A DNA stretch of 64,000 nt from an uncultured Oscillospiraceae bacterium (lineage in GTDB: Bacteria; Bacillota; Clostridia; Oscillospirales; Oscillospiraceae). The position numbers and the translations under genes are program-made. A model generated the notes under the pieces. The model searched no databases. It saw only the letters and a program-made list of their open reading frames with translations, and had not been told where the DNA came from. Positions 40,263 through 48,791 of the stretch are shown piece by piece (within the stretch, counting starts at the first letter, position 1; each line of letters begins with the position of its first letter). The stretch spans positions 29,632 to 93,631 of the forward strand of contig CAJUPW010000008.1 in the NCBI GenBank assembly GCA_910588635.1, given 5' to 3'.

Positions 40263-42692
40263 ATGTCCAAAGAGTGGGACATTCTCCACACCAGTACCAT
40301 GCCCGTTATCGCCTTGCGGGGGCTGACGGTCTTTCCCAACGTGCTGATCCACTTTGAGGTGGCCCGGGAGGCCTCCGTACGGGCGCTGGAGGCGGCCATG
40401 ACCGCCGGCAGCCCGGTATTTCTGGTAGGCCAGAAGGACATCGGAGTGGAAAAGCCCGGGGCGGACGACCTGTATCAGGTGGGCACCATCTCCAACATCC
40501 GGCAGATTCTCCGTATGCCCGGAGACAATGTGCGGGTAATGGTGGAGGGGGCTGCCCGGGGCAGTCTGCTCCAGCTGCTGGGCACCGAACCCCATCTGGA
40601 GGCGGAGATACGGGAAATTCAGGAGGCCTCCGTCCGGGAGAGCGCCCGGACAGAGGCCCTGATGCGCTCCGCCTATGAGCTGTTTCAGGACTACGCCGAG
40701 CTGTCTCCCAAGCTGTCCCCCGATCTGATCGTCCATGTGCTGGCCAGCCAGGACCTGGGCCATATCGCCGACTATATCGCCCAGAACATCCCCATGCGCA
40801 ACAGCGACAAGCAGTCCATCCTGGAGGAGCTGCGCCCCGTCAGACGGCTGGAGAAGCTCTACCGCCTGCTGGAGCGGGAGGTGGAGATTCTCACCCTGGA
40901 TCAGGAAATCCAGGAGCGGGCCAAGGAGCAGGTGAACGAGAACCAGCGGGACTACTACCTTCGGGAGCAGCTGAAGGCCATCCAGGCCGAGCTGGGGGAG
41001 GAGGCCGACGAGATTGAGGAGTACCGGGAGAAGATTGCCAAGGCCAAGCTCCCCGACCAGGTACGGGAGAAGCTGAACCGCGAGCTGGGCCGTCTGACCA
41101 AGCAGTCCTACAGCTCCTCGGAGAGCACCGTACTGCGCAACTATCTGGACATCTGCCTGGAGCTGCCCTGGGGCAGGACCACCAGGGAGAAGGTCAACGT
41201 CGCCGCCGTGAAAAAAGCGCTGGATCAGGACCACTTCGGTCTGGACAAGGTGAAAAAGCGGGTGCTGGAGTTCGTGGCCGTCCGCCAGCTTGCCCCAGAG
41301 CTGAAGGGGCAGGTCATCTGTCTGGTGGGCCCGCCGGGAGTGGGCAAGACCTCCATCGCCATGTCCATGGCGCGGGCCATGAACCGGAAGCTGGCCCGCA
41401 TCTCTCTGGGCGGCGTCAGCGACGAGGCGGAAATCCGCGGTCACCGCAAGACCTATGTGGGAGCCATGCCCGGCCGGATTATCACCGCCATCAATCAGGC
41501 CCAGAGCTGCAACCCCCTCATCCTTCTGGATGAGATTGACAAGCTGGGCTACGACCACCGGGGGGACCCCTCCTCGGCGCTGCTGGAGGTGTTGGACGGG
41601 GAGCAGAACTCCACCTTCCGGGACAACTTTTTGGAAATTCCCTTTGACCTGTCTCAGGTCATGTTCATTACAACCGCCAACACCACCGACACCATCCCCC
41701 GGCCCCTGCTGGACCGGATGGAGGTCATTGAGCTGTCCAGCTACACCGACGAGGAGAAGGTGCAGATCGCCAAAAAGCACCTGCTGCCCAAGGAGCTGAA
41801 GCGCCACGGGCTGACCAAGGCGCAGCTCAAGCTGACCGACGGCGCCTTGCGGGAGATGATCGCCGCCTACACAAGGGAGTCGGGGGTCCGTATTCTGGAG
41901 CGCCGGCTGGCCGCCATCTGCCGAAAGGCCGCCATGAAGGTGGTGGCAGAGGATATAAAGTCTATCCGCATGACAGAAAAAGACCTGGAGGAGTATCTGG
42001 GCGTGCCGCGCTACCACCCTGAGCGGCAGGCTCTGGAGGAGCGCGTGGGCGTGGTCAACGGCCTGGCCTGGACCAGCGTGGGGGGTGAACTGCTGGAGGT
42101 GGAGGTCAACGTGGTCCCCGGCTCCGGCAAGGTGGAGCTCACCGGCAACCTGGGCGATGTGATGAAGGAGTCGGCCCACACCGCTTTGAGCTTTATCCGC
42201 AGCCGGGCCGACCAGCTGAATGTCCCCGCCGACTTCTACAAGGAGAAGGATATCCACGTCCACTTCCCCGAGGGGGCGGTCCCCAAGGACGGCCCCTCCG
42301 CCGGCATCGCCATTACAACAGCGATGGTGTCCGCCCTCACCGGGGCGTCCGTGCGCCGGGGAATCGCCATGACTGGCGAGGTCACCCTCCGGGGGCGGGT
42401 CCTGCCCATCGGCGGCTTGAAGGAAAAGACCATGGCCGCCTTCCGCAGCGGCGTCAAGACGGTGATTATCCCCGCCGACAACGGCAAGGACCTGGAGGAG
42501 ATCGACCAGACGGTGCGCAAGGCCCTCCAGTTTATTCTGGTGGAGCGGGCGGACCAGGTGCTCTCCCACGCCCTGAACCGCCCGGTGGAGGCCGCCGCGC
42601 CCCGCCGCAGGGGCCGTCCCAGAAAGAGCGAGGCTCTGCCCGATCTGCCCCCCGCGGCCAAGGGGAAAGGCGGCTCCCGTCTGAGCCAATAA
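40263..42692 (+). CDS. lon: ATP-dependent protease Lon
   Basis: An 809-residue LonA protease. The N-terminal substrate domain (PVIALRGLTVFPNVLIHFEV) is followed by the AAA+ domain (Walker A GPPGVGKTSIAMS, Walker B LILLDEIDKLG) and the peptidase domain with the catalytic serine in PKDGPSAGIAITTAM and lysine in GGLKEKTMAAF. A basic C-terminal tail (PRRRGRPRKSEALP) is added. It degrades misfolded and regulatory proteins. It continues the tig-clpP-clpX run and is followed closely by engB. Confidence 0.98.
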   Translation: MSKEWDILHTSTMPVIALRGLTVFPNVLIHFEVAREASVRALEAAMTAGSPVFLVGQKDIGVEKPGADDLYQVGTISNIRQILRMPGDNVRVMVEGAARGSLLQLLGTEPHLEAEIREIQEASVRESARTEALMRSAYELFQDYAELSPKLSPDLIVHVLASQDLGHIADYIAQNIPMRNSDKQSILEELRPVRRLEKLYRLLEREVEILTLDQEIQERAKEQVNENQRDYYLREQLKAIQAELGEEADEIEEYREKIAKAKLPDQVREKLNRELGRLTKQSYSSSESTVLRNYLDICLELPWGRTTREKVNVAAVKKALDQDHFGLDKVKKRVLEFVAVRQLAPELKGQVICLVGPPGVGKTSIAMSMARAMNRKLARISLGGVSDEAEIRGHRKTYVGAMPGRIITAINQAQSCNPLILLDEIDKLGYDHRGDPSSALLEVLDGEQNSTFRDNFLEIPFDLSQVMFITTANTTDTIPRPLLDRMEVIELSSYTDEEKVQIAKKHLLPKELKRHGLTKAQLKLTDGALREMIAAYTRESGVRILERRLAAICRKAAMKVVAEDIKSIRMTEKDLEEYLGVPRYHPERQALEERVGVVNGLAWTSVGGELLEVEVNVVPGSGKVELTGNLGDVMKESAHTALSFIRSRADQLNVPADFYKEKDIHVHFPEGAVPKDGPSAGIAITTAMVSALTGASVRRGIAMTGEVTLRGRVLPIGGLKEKTMAAFRSGVKTVIIPADNGKDLEEIDQTVRKALQFILVERADQVLSHALNRPVEAAAPRRRGRPRKSEALPDLPPAAKGKGGSRLSQ

Positions 42693-42702
42693 GGAGGCCC
42701 AT

Positions 42703-43293
42703 ATGCCTGTCAATCTACAGAAAGCGGAGTTTGTGCTGTCCGCCGTCTCTCCGAAAAACTTCATTCAGGACGGCCGGCCCCAGGTGGCCTTTGCGGGGCG
42801 GTCCAACGTGGGCAAATCCTCGGTTATCAACCGGCTGCTGGGGAGGAAGAATTTCGCCCGGGTGGGGGCCGCTCCGGGAAAGACCGTCCATGTGAACTAC
42901 TTTGATATCGACGGGGCGTTTTACCTGGTGGACCTGCCCGGCTACGGCTACGCCAAGGTGTCCAAGGCGGAGCGGGATCGGTGGGGAAGGCTGATGGAGG
43001 ACTACTTTGCCAGGCCCGACCTGCTCACCCTGGGGGTGATGATCGTGGATTCCCGCCACAAGCCCACCGCCGACGACTGTACCATGTTCCGGTGGTTCAA
43101 GGACACCAGCTGTCCCCTGATTGTTGTAGCCAACAAGCTGGATAAGCTGAAAAAGAGAGAGATAGAGCCAAACCTCCAGCTCATCCGGGACACCCTGGGG
43201 CTGGGGGAGGAGAATCTGCTGATTCCTTTCTCGGCGGAGAAGGGAACCGGCCGGGAGGAGCTGCTGTCAGCCATCTTTGCGGGGATAGAATAG
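42703..43293 (+). CDS. engB: Ribosome biogenesis GTP-binding protein EngB (YsxC/YihA)
   Basis: A 196-residue TRAFAC GTPase for 50S assembly. Motifs are AGRSNVGKSSVINRL (G1), VDLPGYGYAKVS (G3) and VVANKLDKLKKRE (G4). Its position after lon is conserved across Firmicutes. AAGGAGG precedes the start, and lon ends ten bases upstream. Confidence 0.96.
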   Translation: MPVNLQKAEFVLSAVSPKNFIQDGRPQVAFAGRSNVGKSSVINRLLGRKNFARVGAAPGKTVHVNYFDIDGAFYLVDLPGYGYAKVSKAERDRWGRLMEDYFARPDLLTLGVMIVDSRHKPTADDCTMFRWFKDTSCPLIVVANKLDKLKKREIEPNLQLIRDTLGLGEENLLIPFSAEKGTGREELLSAIFAGIE

Positions 43294-43331
43294 AGAAACG
43301 CGGCGGCCTCCGTAGGGGGCCGCCGTTCTCT
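43292..43331 (+). terminator. Hairpin after engB
   Basis: AGAGAA...CGGCGGCC (43292-43308) pairs with GGCCGCCG...TTCTCT (43318-43331). The T tract is poor, but position and stability fit transcription stop. Confidence 0.6.
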
Positions 43332-43352
43332 GTGACTTCTTCGGAATTTAAC

Positions 43353-43381
43353 TTGTCTTTTCCTGGACAAACTGTTATAAT
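43353..43381 (+). promoter_or_regulatory. scpA operon promoter, TTGTCT-17-TATAAT
   Basis: TTGTCT (43353-43358) and TATAAT (43376-43381), spacer 17, 37 bases before the TTG start of scpA. Confidence 0.75.
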
Positions 43382-43418
43382 AACAGGAAAGATAAACCTA
43401 AAATGGGGAGGTGGGCCC

Positions 43419-44213
43419 TTGGAGGCACCCATTTACCACCTGGAAGGGGTGGTGAAGGCGAAGGAGGAGAGCATGGAGGATTTTGTGGGTCCACTGGACC
43501 TGATCCTCCACCTGCTGAGCAAGAACAAGCTGGAGATCAAGGATATCCAGATCGCCCTCATCCTGGACCAGTACATGGAGTGGATGAATCAGCGCCGCGA
43601 GCTTGACCTGGAGATAGCCAGCGAGTTCGTGACCATGGCCTCCCACCTGGTGTACATCAAGACCCGGATGCTGCTGTCCATCAACGACGAGGAGGCCATG
43701 AGCGAGATGGAACAGCTCATCGCCACTCTGGAGGCTCACCAGCGCAACGAGAACTATCTGAAGATCAAGGCGGTGATCCCCGCTCTGGACGGCCGGTATC
43801 AGATCGGCCGGGACTACCTGACCAAGGTGCCCGAGGCGGTCCAGCCGGATAAAATATACCGTTACGTCCACGACAGAACCGACCTGCTCAGGGCTGTGAC
43901 CGACGTGCTGGGCCGGCTGGACAACAAGCTGCCTCCGCCGGTGTCCGCCTTCCAGGGTATCGTGGGCCGGGAGCCCTACCCTGTGGCCGACAAGGCTGGG
44001 GAGATCATCAAGCGGTTGGTAGCTTTCGGCGTCACCCGGTTTCGGGCCCTGTTCAAGGGCAGCCGCAGCCGGTCGGAGGTGGTGGCTACTTTCCTGGCCG
44101 TGCTGGAGCTGTGCAAGGCCCGCCGCCTGCACCTGGCGGGCACCGAATCGGACTGCACCGTCACCTGCACCCGGGAGGAGGGCGCGGTGGAGTTTACGTC
44201 GGAGAATTATTGA
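43419..44213 (+). CDS. scpA: Segregation and condensation protein A
   Basis: A 264-residue kleisin that bridges the SMC heads. The opening (M)EAPIYHLEGVVKAKEESMED followed by FVGPLDLILHLLSKNKLEI is the ScpA signature, and the C-terminal winged helix (SRSEVVATFLAVLELCKARR) closes it. TTG at 43419 is chosen because GGGGAGG lies six bases upstream and the frame above it overlaps the promoter. scpB follows. Confidence 0.95.
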   Translation: MEAPIYHLEGVVKAKEESMEDFVGPLDLILHLLSKNKLEIKDIQIALILDQYMEWMNQRRELDLEIASEFVTMASHLVYIKTRMLLSINDEEAMSEMEQLIATLEAHQRNENYLKIKAVIPALDGRYQIGRDYLTKVPEAVQPDKIYRYVHDRTDLLRAVTDVLGRLDNKLPPPVSAFQGIVGREPYPVADKAGEIIKRLVAFGVTRFRALFKGSRSRSEVVATFLAVLELCKARRLHLAGTESDCTVTCTREEGAVEFTSENY

Positions 44214-44231
44214 TGAAAGAGGGTGCCCCCG

Positions 44232-44861
44232 ATGGAGGTAAAAGAGTTGGAATCCGCCCTGGAGGGGGTGCTGTTTGCCGCCGGAGAGCCGGTGGCGGTG
44301 GAGCGGCTGTGCCTGGGCCTTGAGGTGGACCGGCCTACCCTGGACGCGGTGGCCCAGCGGCTGATGGACCGATACAGCTACGACCGCCGCGGCATTCGTC
44401 TGGTCAAGCTGGATACCAGCTATCAGCTGTGCTCCGCGCCGGAATTTGCCGGTTACGTCCGCAAGACGCTGGAGAGCCGCAAGCCGGCCCGGCTGTCTCA
44501 GCCGGCGTTGGAAGTGCTGGCCATCATCGCCTACTACCAGCCTGTTACCCGGGCCTATGTGGACCAGGTGCGGGGGGTGGACAGCTCCTACACCATGGGT
44601 CTGCTGCTGGAGCGGGAGCTCATTGAGGAGGCGGGCCGTCTGGCCGTCCCCGGCCGGCCCATGCAGTTCCGGACCACCAAAAACTTCCTGCGCTCCTTTG
44701 GCCTGTCCAGCCTGGACGAACTGCCCGAACTGCCGGGACCGTCTCAGGAGGGCAGTCAGATGACCCTGGAGCTGGAGGCCAGTCTTCAGCGTCTCCGGGA
44801 AGCGGAAGTGCTGGAGGAGAGCGAATCTGAGCCGCCGGAGCCCCCGGCAGAGGGGACATGA
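44232..44861 (+). CDS. scpB: Segregation and condensation protein B
   Basis: A 209-residue winged-helix partner of ScpA. ELESALEGVLFAAGEPVAVE starts the first winged helix, and LSQPALEVLAIIAYYQPVTR and FRTTKNFLRSFGLSSLDELP mark the second. The last 40 residues are acidic. ATG at 44232 lies eight bases after GAGGG; GTG 44223 overlaps that site. Overlaps the next gene by four bases. Confidence 0.95.
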   Translation: MEVKELESALEGVLFAAGEPVAVERLCLGLEVDRPTLDAVAQRLMDRYSYDRRGIRLVKLDTSYQLCSAPEFAGYVRKTLESRKPARLSQPALEVLAIIAYYQPVTRAYVDQVRGVDSSYTMGLLLERELIEEAGRLAVPGRPMQFRTTKNFLRSFGLSSLDELPELPGPSQEGSQMTLELEASLQRLREAEVLEESESEPPEPPAEGT

Positions 44862-45505
44862 GGGCCGTTTACATCCTGGCCGCCGTGGCGCTGGTTCTGT
44901 TCCTCGTCGGGCAGGTCCGGGTGGGCGGCCGGGCGGAGTTCAACGCCCAGGGCTTTTTCCTCTGGGTCCGGCTGGGCCTGTTTCAGATCAAAATTCTCCC
45001 CATGTCCCCCAAAGAGGAAAAGCCCGCAAAGCCCCAAAAACCGAAGAAAAAAAAGGAACCCCAAAAGCCCAAAAAGGAGAAGGAGCCCGTACCGCTCCCG
45101 GAGAAGATCGGCGGGGCGCTGGAGTATGCCCAGGAGCTGCTGCCCGTAGTTCTGGAGGCGGGGAGAGGCATGTGGCGGGGGTTGCGGGTGGATACACTGG
45201 AGCTGGAGCTCACCGCCGGCGGGAGCGATCCGGCGGACGCGGCCATGCTCTACGGCCGGGCCAACGCCGTTCTGGGGGCGCTGTGGAGCCCTTTGACCGA
45301 GGCTTTCCATGTAAAGGAGGGCGCCGCCCGGGTGAAGCTGGACTTCGACGCCTTGGGTACGACGGTGTACGGCCAGGCGGCCCTGTCCATCAAGATCGGG
45401 ACGGTGACCTGGGTTGGTATGCGGGCGTGCGTAAAGACCCTGTTTAGAGCGCTTGCCGCACGAAAGCGGCTGAAAATAAAACGACAGCAGAGAAAGGCGG
45501 TATGA
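44858..45505 (+). CDS. DUF2953 domain membrane-anchored protein
   Basis: A 215-residue protein with one N-terminal membrane segment (about 3-20). A Lys/Pro/Glu-rich linker (about 51-76) leads to a DUF2953 domain (LELELTAGGSDPADAAMLYG, ALGTTVYGQAALSIKIGTV). DUF2953 proteins lie next to ytfJ in spore formers and are presumed to help sporulation, without a known activity. Starts within the stop of scpB (ATGA). Confidence 0.85.
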   Translation: MRAVYILAAVALVLFLVGQVRVGGRAEFNAQGFFLWVRLGLFQIKILPMSPKEEKPAKPQKPKKKKEPQKPKKEKEPVPLPEKIGGALEYAQELLPVVLEAGRGMWRGLRVDTLELELTAGGSDPADAAMLYGRANAVLGALWSPLTEAFHVKEGAARVKLDFDALGTTVYGQAALSIKIGTVTWVGMRACVKTLFRALAARKRLKIKRQQRKAV

Positions 45506-45508
45506 CCT

Positions 45509-45931
45509 ATGGAACAGAAGAACTCTCTGGGTGAACTGATGAAGATTACCATGGAGCATATCAAGACTATGGCGGACGCCAACACCATTATCGGCACCCC
45601 CATCCACGCGGAGGGGGTCACCCTTATTCCTGTGTCCCGGATGTCCTTCGGCATGGGGGGAGGCGGCACGGAGTTTTCCACCAAGGCCGGAGCGCCCAAG
45701 GAGGGCTTTGGCGGCGGCTCTGCCGCCAGCGCCAAGCTGGAGCCGGTGGCGTTTCTCGTTGTCCGGGAGGACGGCAGCGTGAAGCTGCTCCCGGTGGCTC
45801 CGCCCCCCGCCACCACCGTGGACCGGGTCATTGAGACAGTACCCGAGGTGGTGGACAAGGTGACTGGCTTCATTGAGAAGCAGCAGGAGAAGAAGGCCCG
45901 GAAGGAGGCCGAAGGGGACTTCGCCGAGTAG
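45509..45931 (+). CDS. ytfJ: GerW family sporulation protein YtfJ
   Basis: A 140-residue YtfJ/GerW protein: LGELMKITMEHIKTMADANT, then GVTLIPVSRMSFGMGGGG and a glycine-rich segment. GerW is needed for germination responses in Bacillus spores. Its presence is direct evidence that the organism belongs to a spore-forming lineage. It follows the DUF2953 gene after three bases. Confidence 0.94.
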   Translation: MEQKNSLGELMKITMEHIKTMADANTIIGTPIHAEGVTLIPVSRMSFGMGGGGTEFSTKAGAPKEGFGGGSAASAKLEPVAFLVVREDGSVKLLPVAPPPATTVDRVIETVPEVVDKVTGFIEKQQEKKARKEAEGDFAE

Positions 45932-46015
45932 ACCGCGGAAAAACAAAAATTTCCCTGGAAATAACGGAGAAAAGCCGCTCCATACTATTGCTATCCGCAA
46001 AAAAGAAGGTGGCAA

Positions 46016-47125
46016 ATGTTGAAGCGACTTTTTTCTGCGCTCCTGATTGTGGAGCTGTTGTGGTGCGCCTTGCCCACTGTCCGGGCAGAGGGAACCGTGA
46101 AAATCTCCGCCGCGGCCGCGGTGCTGATGGACGCCGGCACCGGTCGGGTGCTCTGGGAGCGGGACAGCCATACGCCCCGGCTCATTGCCAGCACCACCAA
46201 GCTGATGACCGCCCTGGTGGCCCTGGAGTCGGGGCACGGCTTGGAGGAGATGGTCACCGTTGCCCCTGAGTGGGCGGGGGCGGAGGGCTCCTCCATCTAC
46301 CTGCGCCCGGGGGAGGAGGTCACCCTGGAGACCTTGCTCTACGGCCTGCTTCTCCGCTCAGGCAACGACGCCGCCCTGGCCATCGCCGGATACTGCGGGG
46401 GGACGGTGGACAGCTTTGTCTCCCAGATGAACCAAAAGGCTCGGGAACTGGGCATGAAGGATACCGGCTTTGCCAACCCCAACGGCCTGGACGCCGAGGG
46501 GCACCGCTCCAGCGCCTACGACATGGCCGTTTTAGCCAGGGCCTGCCTGGAAAACGAGACCCTGGCCAAGATTGCCGCCACGAAATCCATTACCCTGGGC
46601 GTCCGCACCTTTACCAACCACAACAAGCTGCTGTGGCGGTACGAGGGCTGTTTGGGACTGAAAACGGGCTACACCAAGGAGGCGGGCCGCACCCTGGTCT
46701 CCGCCGCCAGACGGGACGGGCTCACCCTGATCTGCGTCACCCTCAACGCCCCCAGCGACTGGGCGGACCACACCGCGCTGCTGGACTGGGGCTTTGCCAA
46801 TTACAAGGCCCATTCCCTGTCCCGGACAGGGGAGCGAATCGGACGCTTGCCTGTCTCCGGAGGTCTGGCCCCCGCCTGCCCCGTCGAGACGGCTGCCGGC
46901 CTCACCGCCGCCCTGGCCCCCGGCGAGAAGCCGGAGCGGGTCTGGGAGCTGTCAGAAGCGGTGCTGACTGCTCCGGTAACCCAGGGGACCCAGGTGGGCG
47001 AGATCATATATTATGTAAACCGAAAGGAGCTGGCCAGAGTGCCGCTGGTCACTGGCCAGGATATTCCTGATTGTTCAGCGCCGAAGGGAGGGGGCTGGCT
47101 TTGGAGGAGCGTATTCAAAAACTGA
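46016..47125 (+). CDS. dacF: D-alanyl-D-alanine carboxypeptidase (penicillin-binding protein 5/6 family)
   Basis: A 369-residue exported serine peptidase that trims the pentapeptide of peptidoglycan. The signal peptide ends near LPTVRAEG. The catalytic motifs are IASTTKLMTA (SxxK), LLRSGNDAALA (SxN) and GLKTGYTKEAG (KTG). A C-terminal PBP5-like domain follows. dacF is the sporulation-linked paralogue in Bacillus; this symbol is by analogy with the neighbouring ytfJ. The gene overlaps rluB by 25 bases and, unusually, ends inside it. Confidence 0.9.
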   Translation: MLKRLFSALLIVELLWCALPTVRAEGTVKISAAAAVLMDAGTGRVLWERDSHTPRLIASTTKLMTALVALESGHGLEEMVTVAPEWAGAEGSSIYLRPGEEVTLETLLYGLLLRSGNDAALAIAGYCGGTVDSFVSQMNQKARELGMKDTGFANPNGLDAEGHRSSAYDMAVLARACLENETLAKIAATKSITLGVRTFTNHNKLLWRYEGCLGLKTGYTKEAGRTLVSAARRDGLTLICVTLNAPSDWADHTALLDWGFANYKAHSLSRTGERIGRLPVSGGLAPACPVETAAGLTAALAPGEKPERVWELSEAVLTAPVTQGTQVGEIIYYVNRKELARVPLVTGQDIPDCSAPKGGGWLWRSVFKN

Positions 47126-47823
47126 TTTCCGCCTGCGGGCTGGCCTCCCGGCGGGCGGCGGAGGAGTGGATCGCCGCCGGGCGGGTGACGGTCAACGGCG
47201 AAAAGGCCCGCCTGGGGGACCGGGCGGACCTGGACCGGGACACCGTCCTGGTGGATGGGAAGCCTCTGGCCCCCGGGGGCGGACGGACTTATCTCATGCT
47301 GAACAAGCCCCGGGGGTATGTGACCACCCTGTCCGACGAGAAGGGGCGAAAGACGGTGATTGACCTGGTGGCTGGCTGCGGGACCCGGGTGTGGCCGGTG
47401 GGAAGGCTGGACATGGACTCGGAGGGGCTGCTCATTCTCACCGACGACGGCGCGCTCACCCACCAGCTTCTCCACCCAAGCCACGAGGTGGACAAGGAGT
47501 ATCTGGTGTGGGTGACGGGGAACGTGAACAAGGCGCTGCCCATCCTGTCCGCCCCCATGACCCTGGATGGGGAGCGGCTGGCCCCCGCCCAGGTGCGCCG
47601 GGGGAGGGACAGCGGCGGGGTCCACCAGCTGTCCGTTACCGTCCATCAGGGGAAAAACCGGCAGGTGCGCCGGATGTGCGCCCAGGCCGGGCTGAAGGTG
47701 CTGCGGCTCAAGCGGGTGCGGGAGGGACCGCTGTCCCTGGACCGCTCCCTGAAAGCAGGCCAGTGGCGAACTCTCACCGACAGGGAGCTATTGGAGCTTA
47801 CAGGGCCGTTAAGCGATAGATGA
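47101..47823 (+). CDS. rluB: 23S rRNA pseudouridine synthase, RluB family
   Basis: A 240-residue enzyme with an N-terminal S4 domain (RIQKLISACGLASRRAAEEW) and a RluB/RsuA-type catalytic domain. GRLDMDSEGLLILTDDG carries the catalytic aspartate, and HQGKNRQVRRMC is the family's second signature. It probably modifies U in helix 89 of 23S rRNA, but RsuA-like targets cannot be excluded. TTG at 47101 is seven bases after GGGAGGGG; upstream ATG lacks a site. Confidence 0.93.
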   Translation: MEERIQKLISACGLASRRAAEEWIAAGRVTVNGEKARLGDRADLDRDTVLVDGKPLAPGGGRTYLMLNKPRGYVTTLSDEKGRKTVIDLVAGCGTRVWPVGRLDMDSEGLLILTDDGALTHQLLHPSHEVDKEYLVWVTGNVNKALPILSAPMTLDGERLAPAQVRRGRDSGGVHQLSVTVHQGKNRQVRRMCAQAGLKVLRLKRVREGPLSLDRSLKAGQWRTLTDRELLELTGPLSDR

Positions 47824-47866
47824 GAGATTTTTGCGGGAAAAACACGAAGCTCCCGCAAAAATCTCT
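47823..47866. terminator. Perfect 16-bp hairpin between rluB and rpiR-like gene
   Basis: AGAGATTTTTGCGGGA (47823-47838) pairs with TCCCGCAAAAATCTCT (47851-47866) around a 12-base loop. It begins at the rluB stop codon and its last base is the first base of the next -35 box. A terminator or an operator are both possible. Confidence 0.6.
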
Positions 47867-47894
47867 TGCGTTTCTCCCGGAAAGCGAGTATGAT
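47866..47894 (+). promoter_or_regulatory. Promoter TTGCGT-17-TATGAT
   Basis: TTGCGT (47866-47871) and TATGAT (47889-47894), spacer 17, 33 bases before the RpiR regulator start. Confidence 0.7.
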
Positions 47895-47927
47895 TAGTTT
47901 GGTGATTCGACTGGGAGGATGGAACGT

Positions 47928-48791
47928 ATGAGCCGAGATATTTTGACCGTAATCCAGGACAGCATGCACACCTTTTCCAAGGGACAGCGGAAAATCGCCA
48001 ATTTTATCCTGGAGTCTTACGACAAGGCTGCCTTTATGACGGCCAGCCGTCTGGGCCAGAAGGTGGGGGTGAGCGAATCCACCGTGGTCCGCTTCGCCTT
48101 TGAGCTGGGCTACGGCGGCTATCCGGATATGCAGCGGTCCCTGCAGAAGATGATCCGCAGCCGGCTGACCACCGTTCAGCGCATCGAGGTGACCCGCGAC
48201 CGGCTGGGGGATCAGGACCTGCTGTCCATGGTGCTCCAGTCGGATATCGAGAAGATCCGCCAGACCCTGGAGGAGCTGGACCGGAACAGCTTCTACAACG
48301 CGGTGGAAGCCATTGTGTCGGCCCGGAAAATTTACATCATCGGCGTGCGCTCCTCCGCGTCCATAGCCTCCTTCCTGCACTTTTATTTCAATCTGATTTT
48401 TGACAATGTGGTGCTGGTGTCCGCCAACACCGCCAGCGAGACATTTGAGAGCCTGCTCCGGGTGGGGGAGGGGGACGCGGTCATCGGCATCAGTTTCCCC
48501 CGGTACTCCAGCCGCACCGTTCAGGCCATAAGCTTTGCACGGGATCGGGGAGCCACCACCATCGCCATTACCGACAGCGAGACCTCCCCTCTGGCTCCCA
48601 TCTCCCGGTACTCCCTCATGGCCCGCAGCGACATGGCCTCCTTTGTGGACTCCCTGGTGGCCCCGCTGTCCCTGGTGAACGCCTTGCTGGTGGCGGTGAG
48701 CCAGCGGAAGAATGAAGACTTGTCCAATACCTTCCATACCCTGGAGAAGATATGGGAGGAGTATAACGTGTACGAGAAGGTGCCCGAATGA
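47928..48791 (+). CDS. MurR/RpiR family transcriptional regulator
   Basis: A 287-residue regulator. The N-terminal helix-turn-helix is GQRKIANFILESYDK with ASRLGQKVGVSESTVVRFAF. A sugar isomerase (SIS) domain spans about 115-245 (KIYIIGVRSSASIASFLHFY, DAVIGISFPRYSSRTVQAIS). Such proteins sense sugar phosphates; the ligand here is unknown. ATG 47928 is preferred to 47919, which touches the GGGAGG site. The flavoprotein gene starts inside its stop. Confidence 0.9.
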   Translation: MSRDILTVIQDSMHTFSKGQRKIANFILESYDKAAFMTASRLGQKVGVSESTVVRFAFELGYGGYPDMQRSLQKMIRSRLTTVQRIEVTRDRLGDQDLLSMVLQSDIEKIRQTLEELDRNSFYNAVEAIVSARKIYIIGVRSSASIASFLHFYFNLIFDNVVLVSANTASETFESLLRVGEGDAVIGISFPRYSSRTVQAISFARDRGATTIAITDSETSPLAPISRYSLMARSDMASFVDSLVAPLSLVNALLVAVSQRKNEDLSNTFHTLEKIWEEYNVYEKVPE

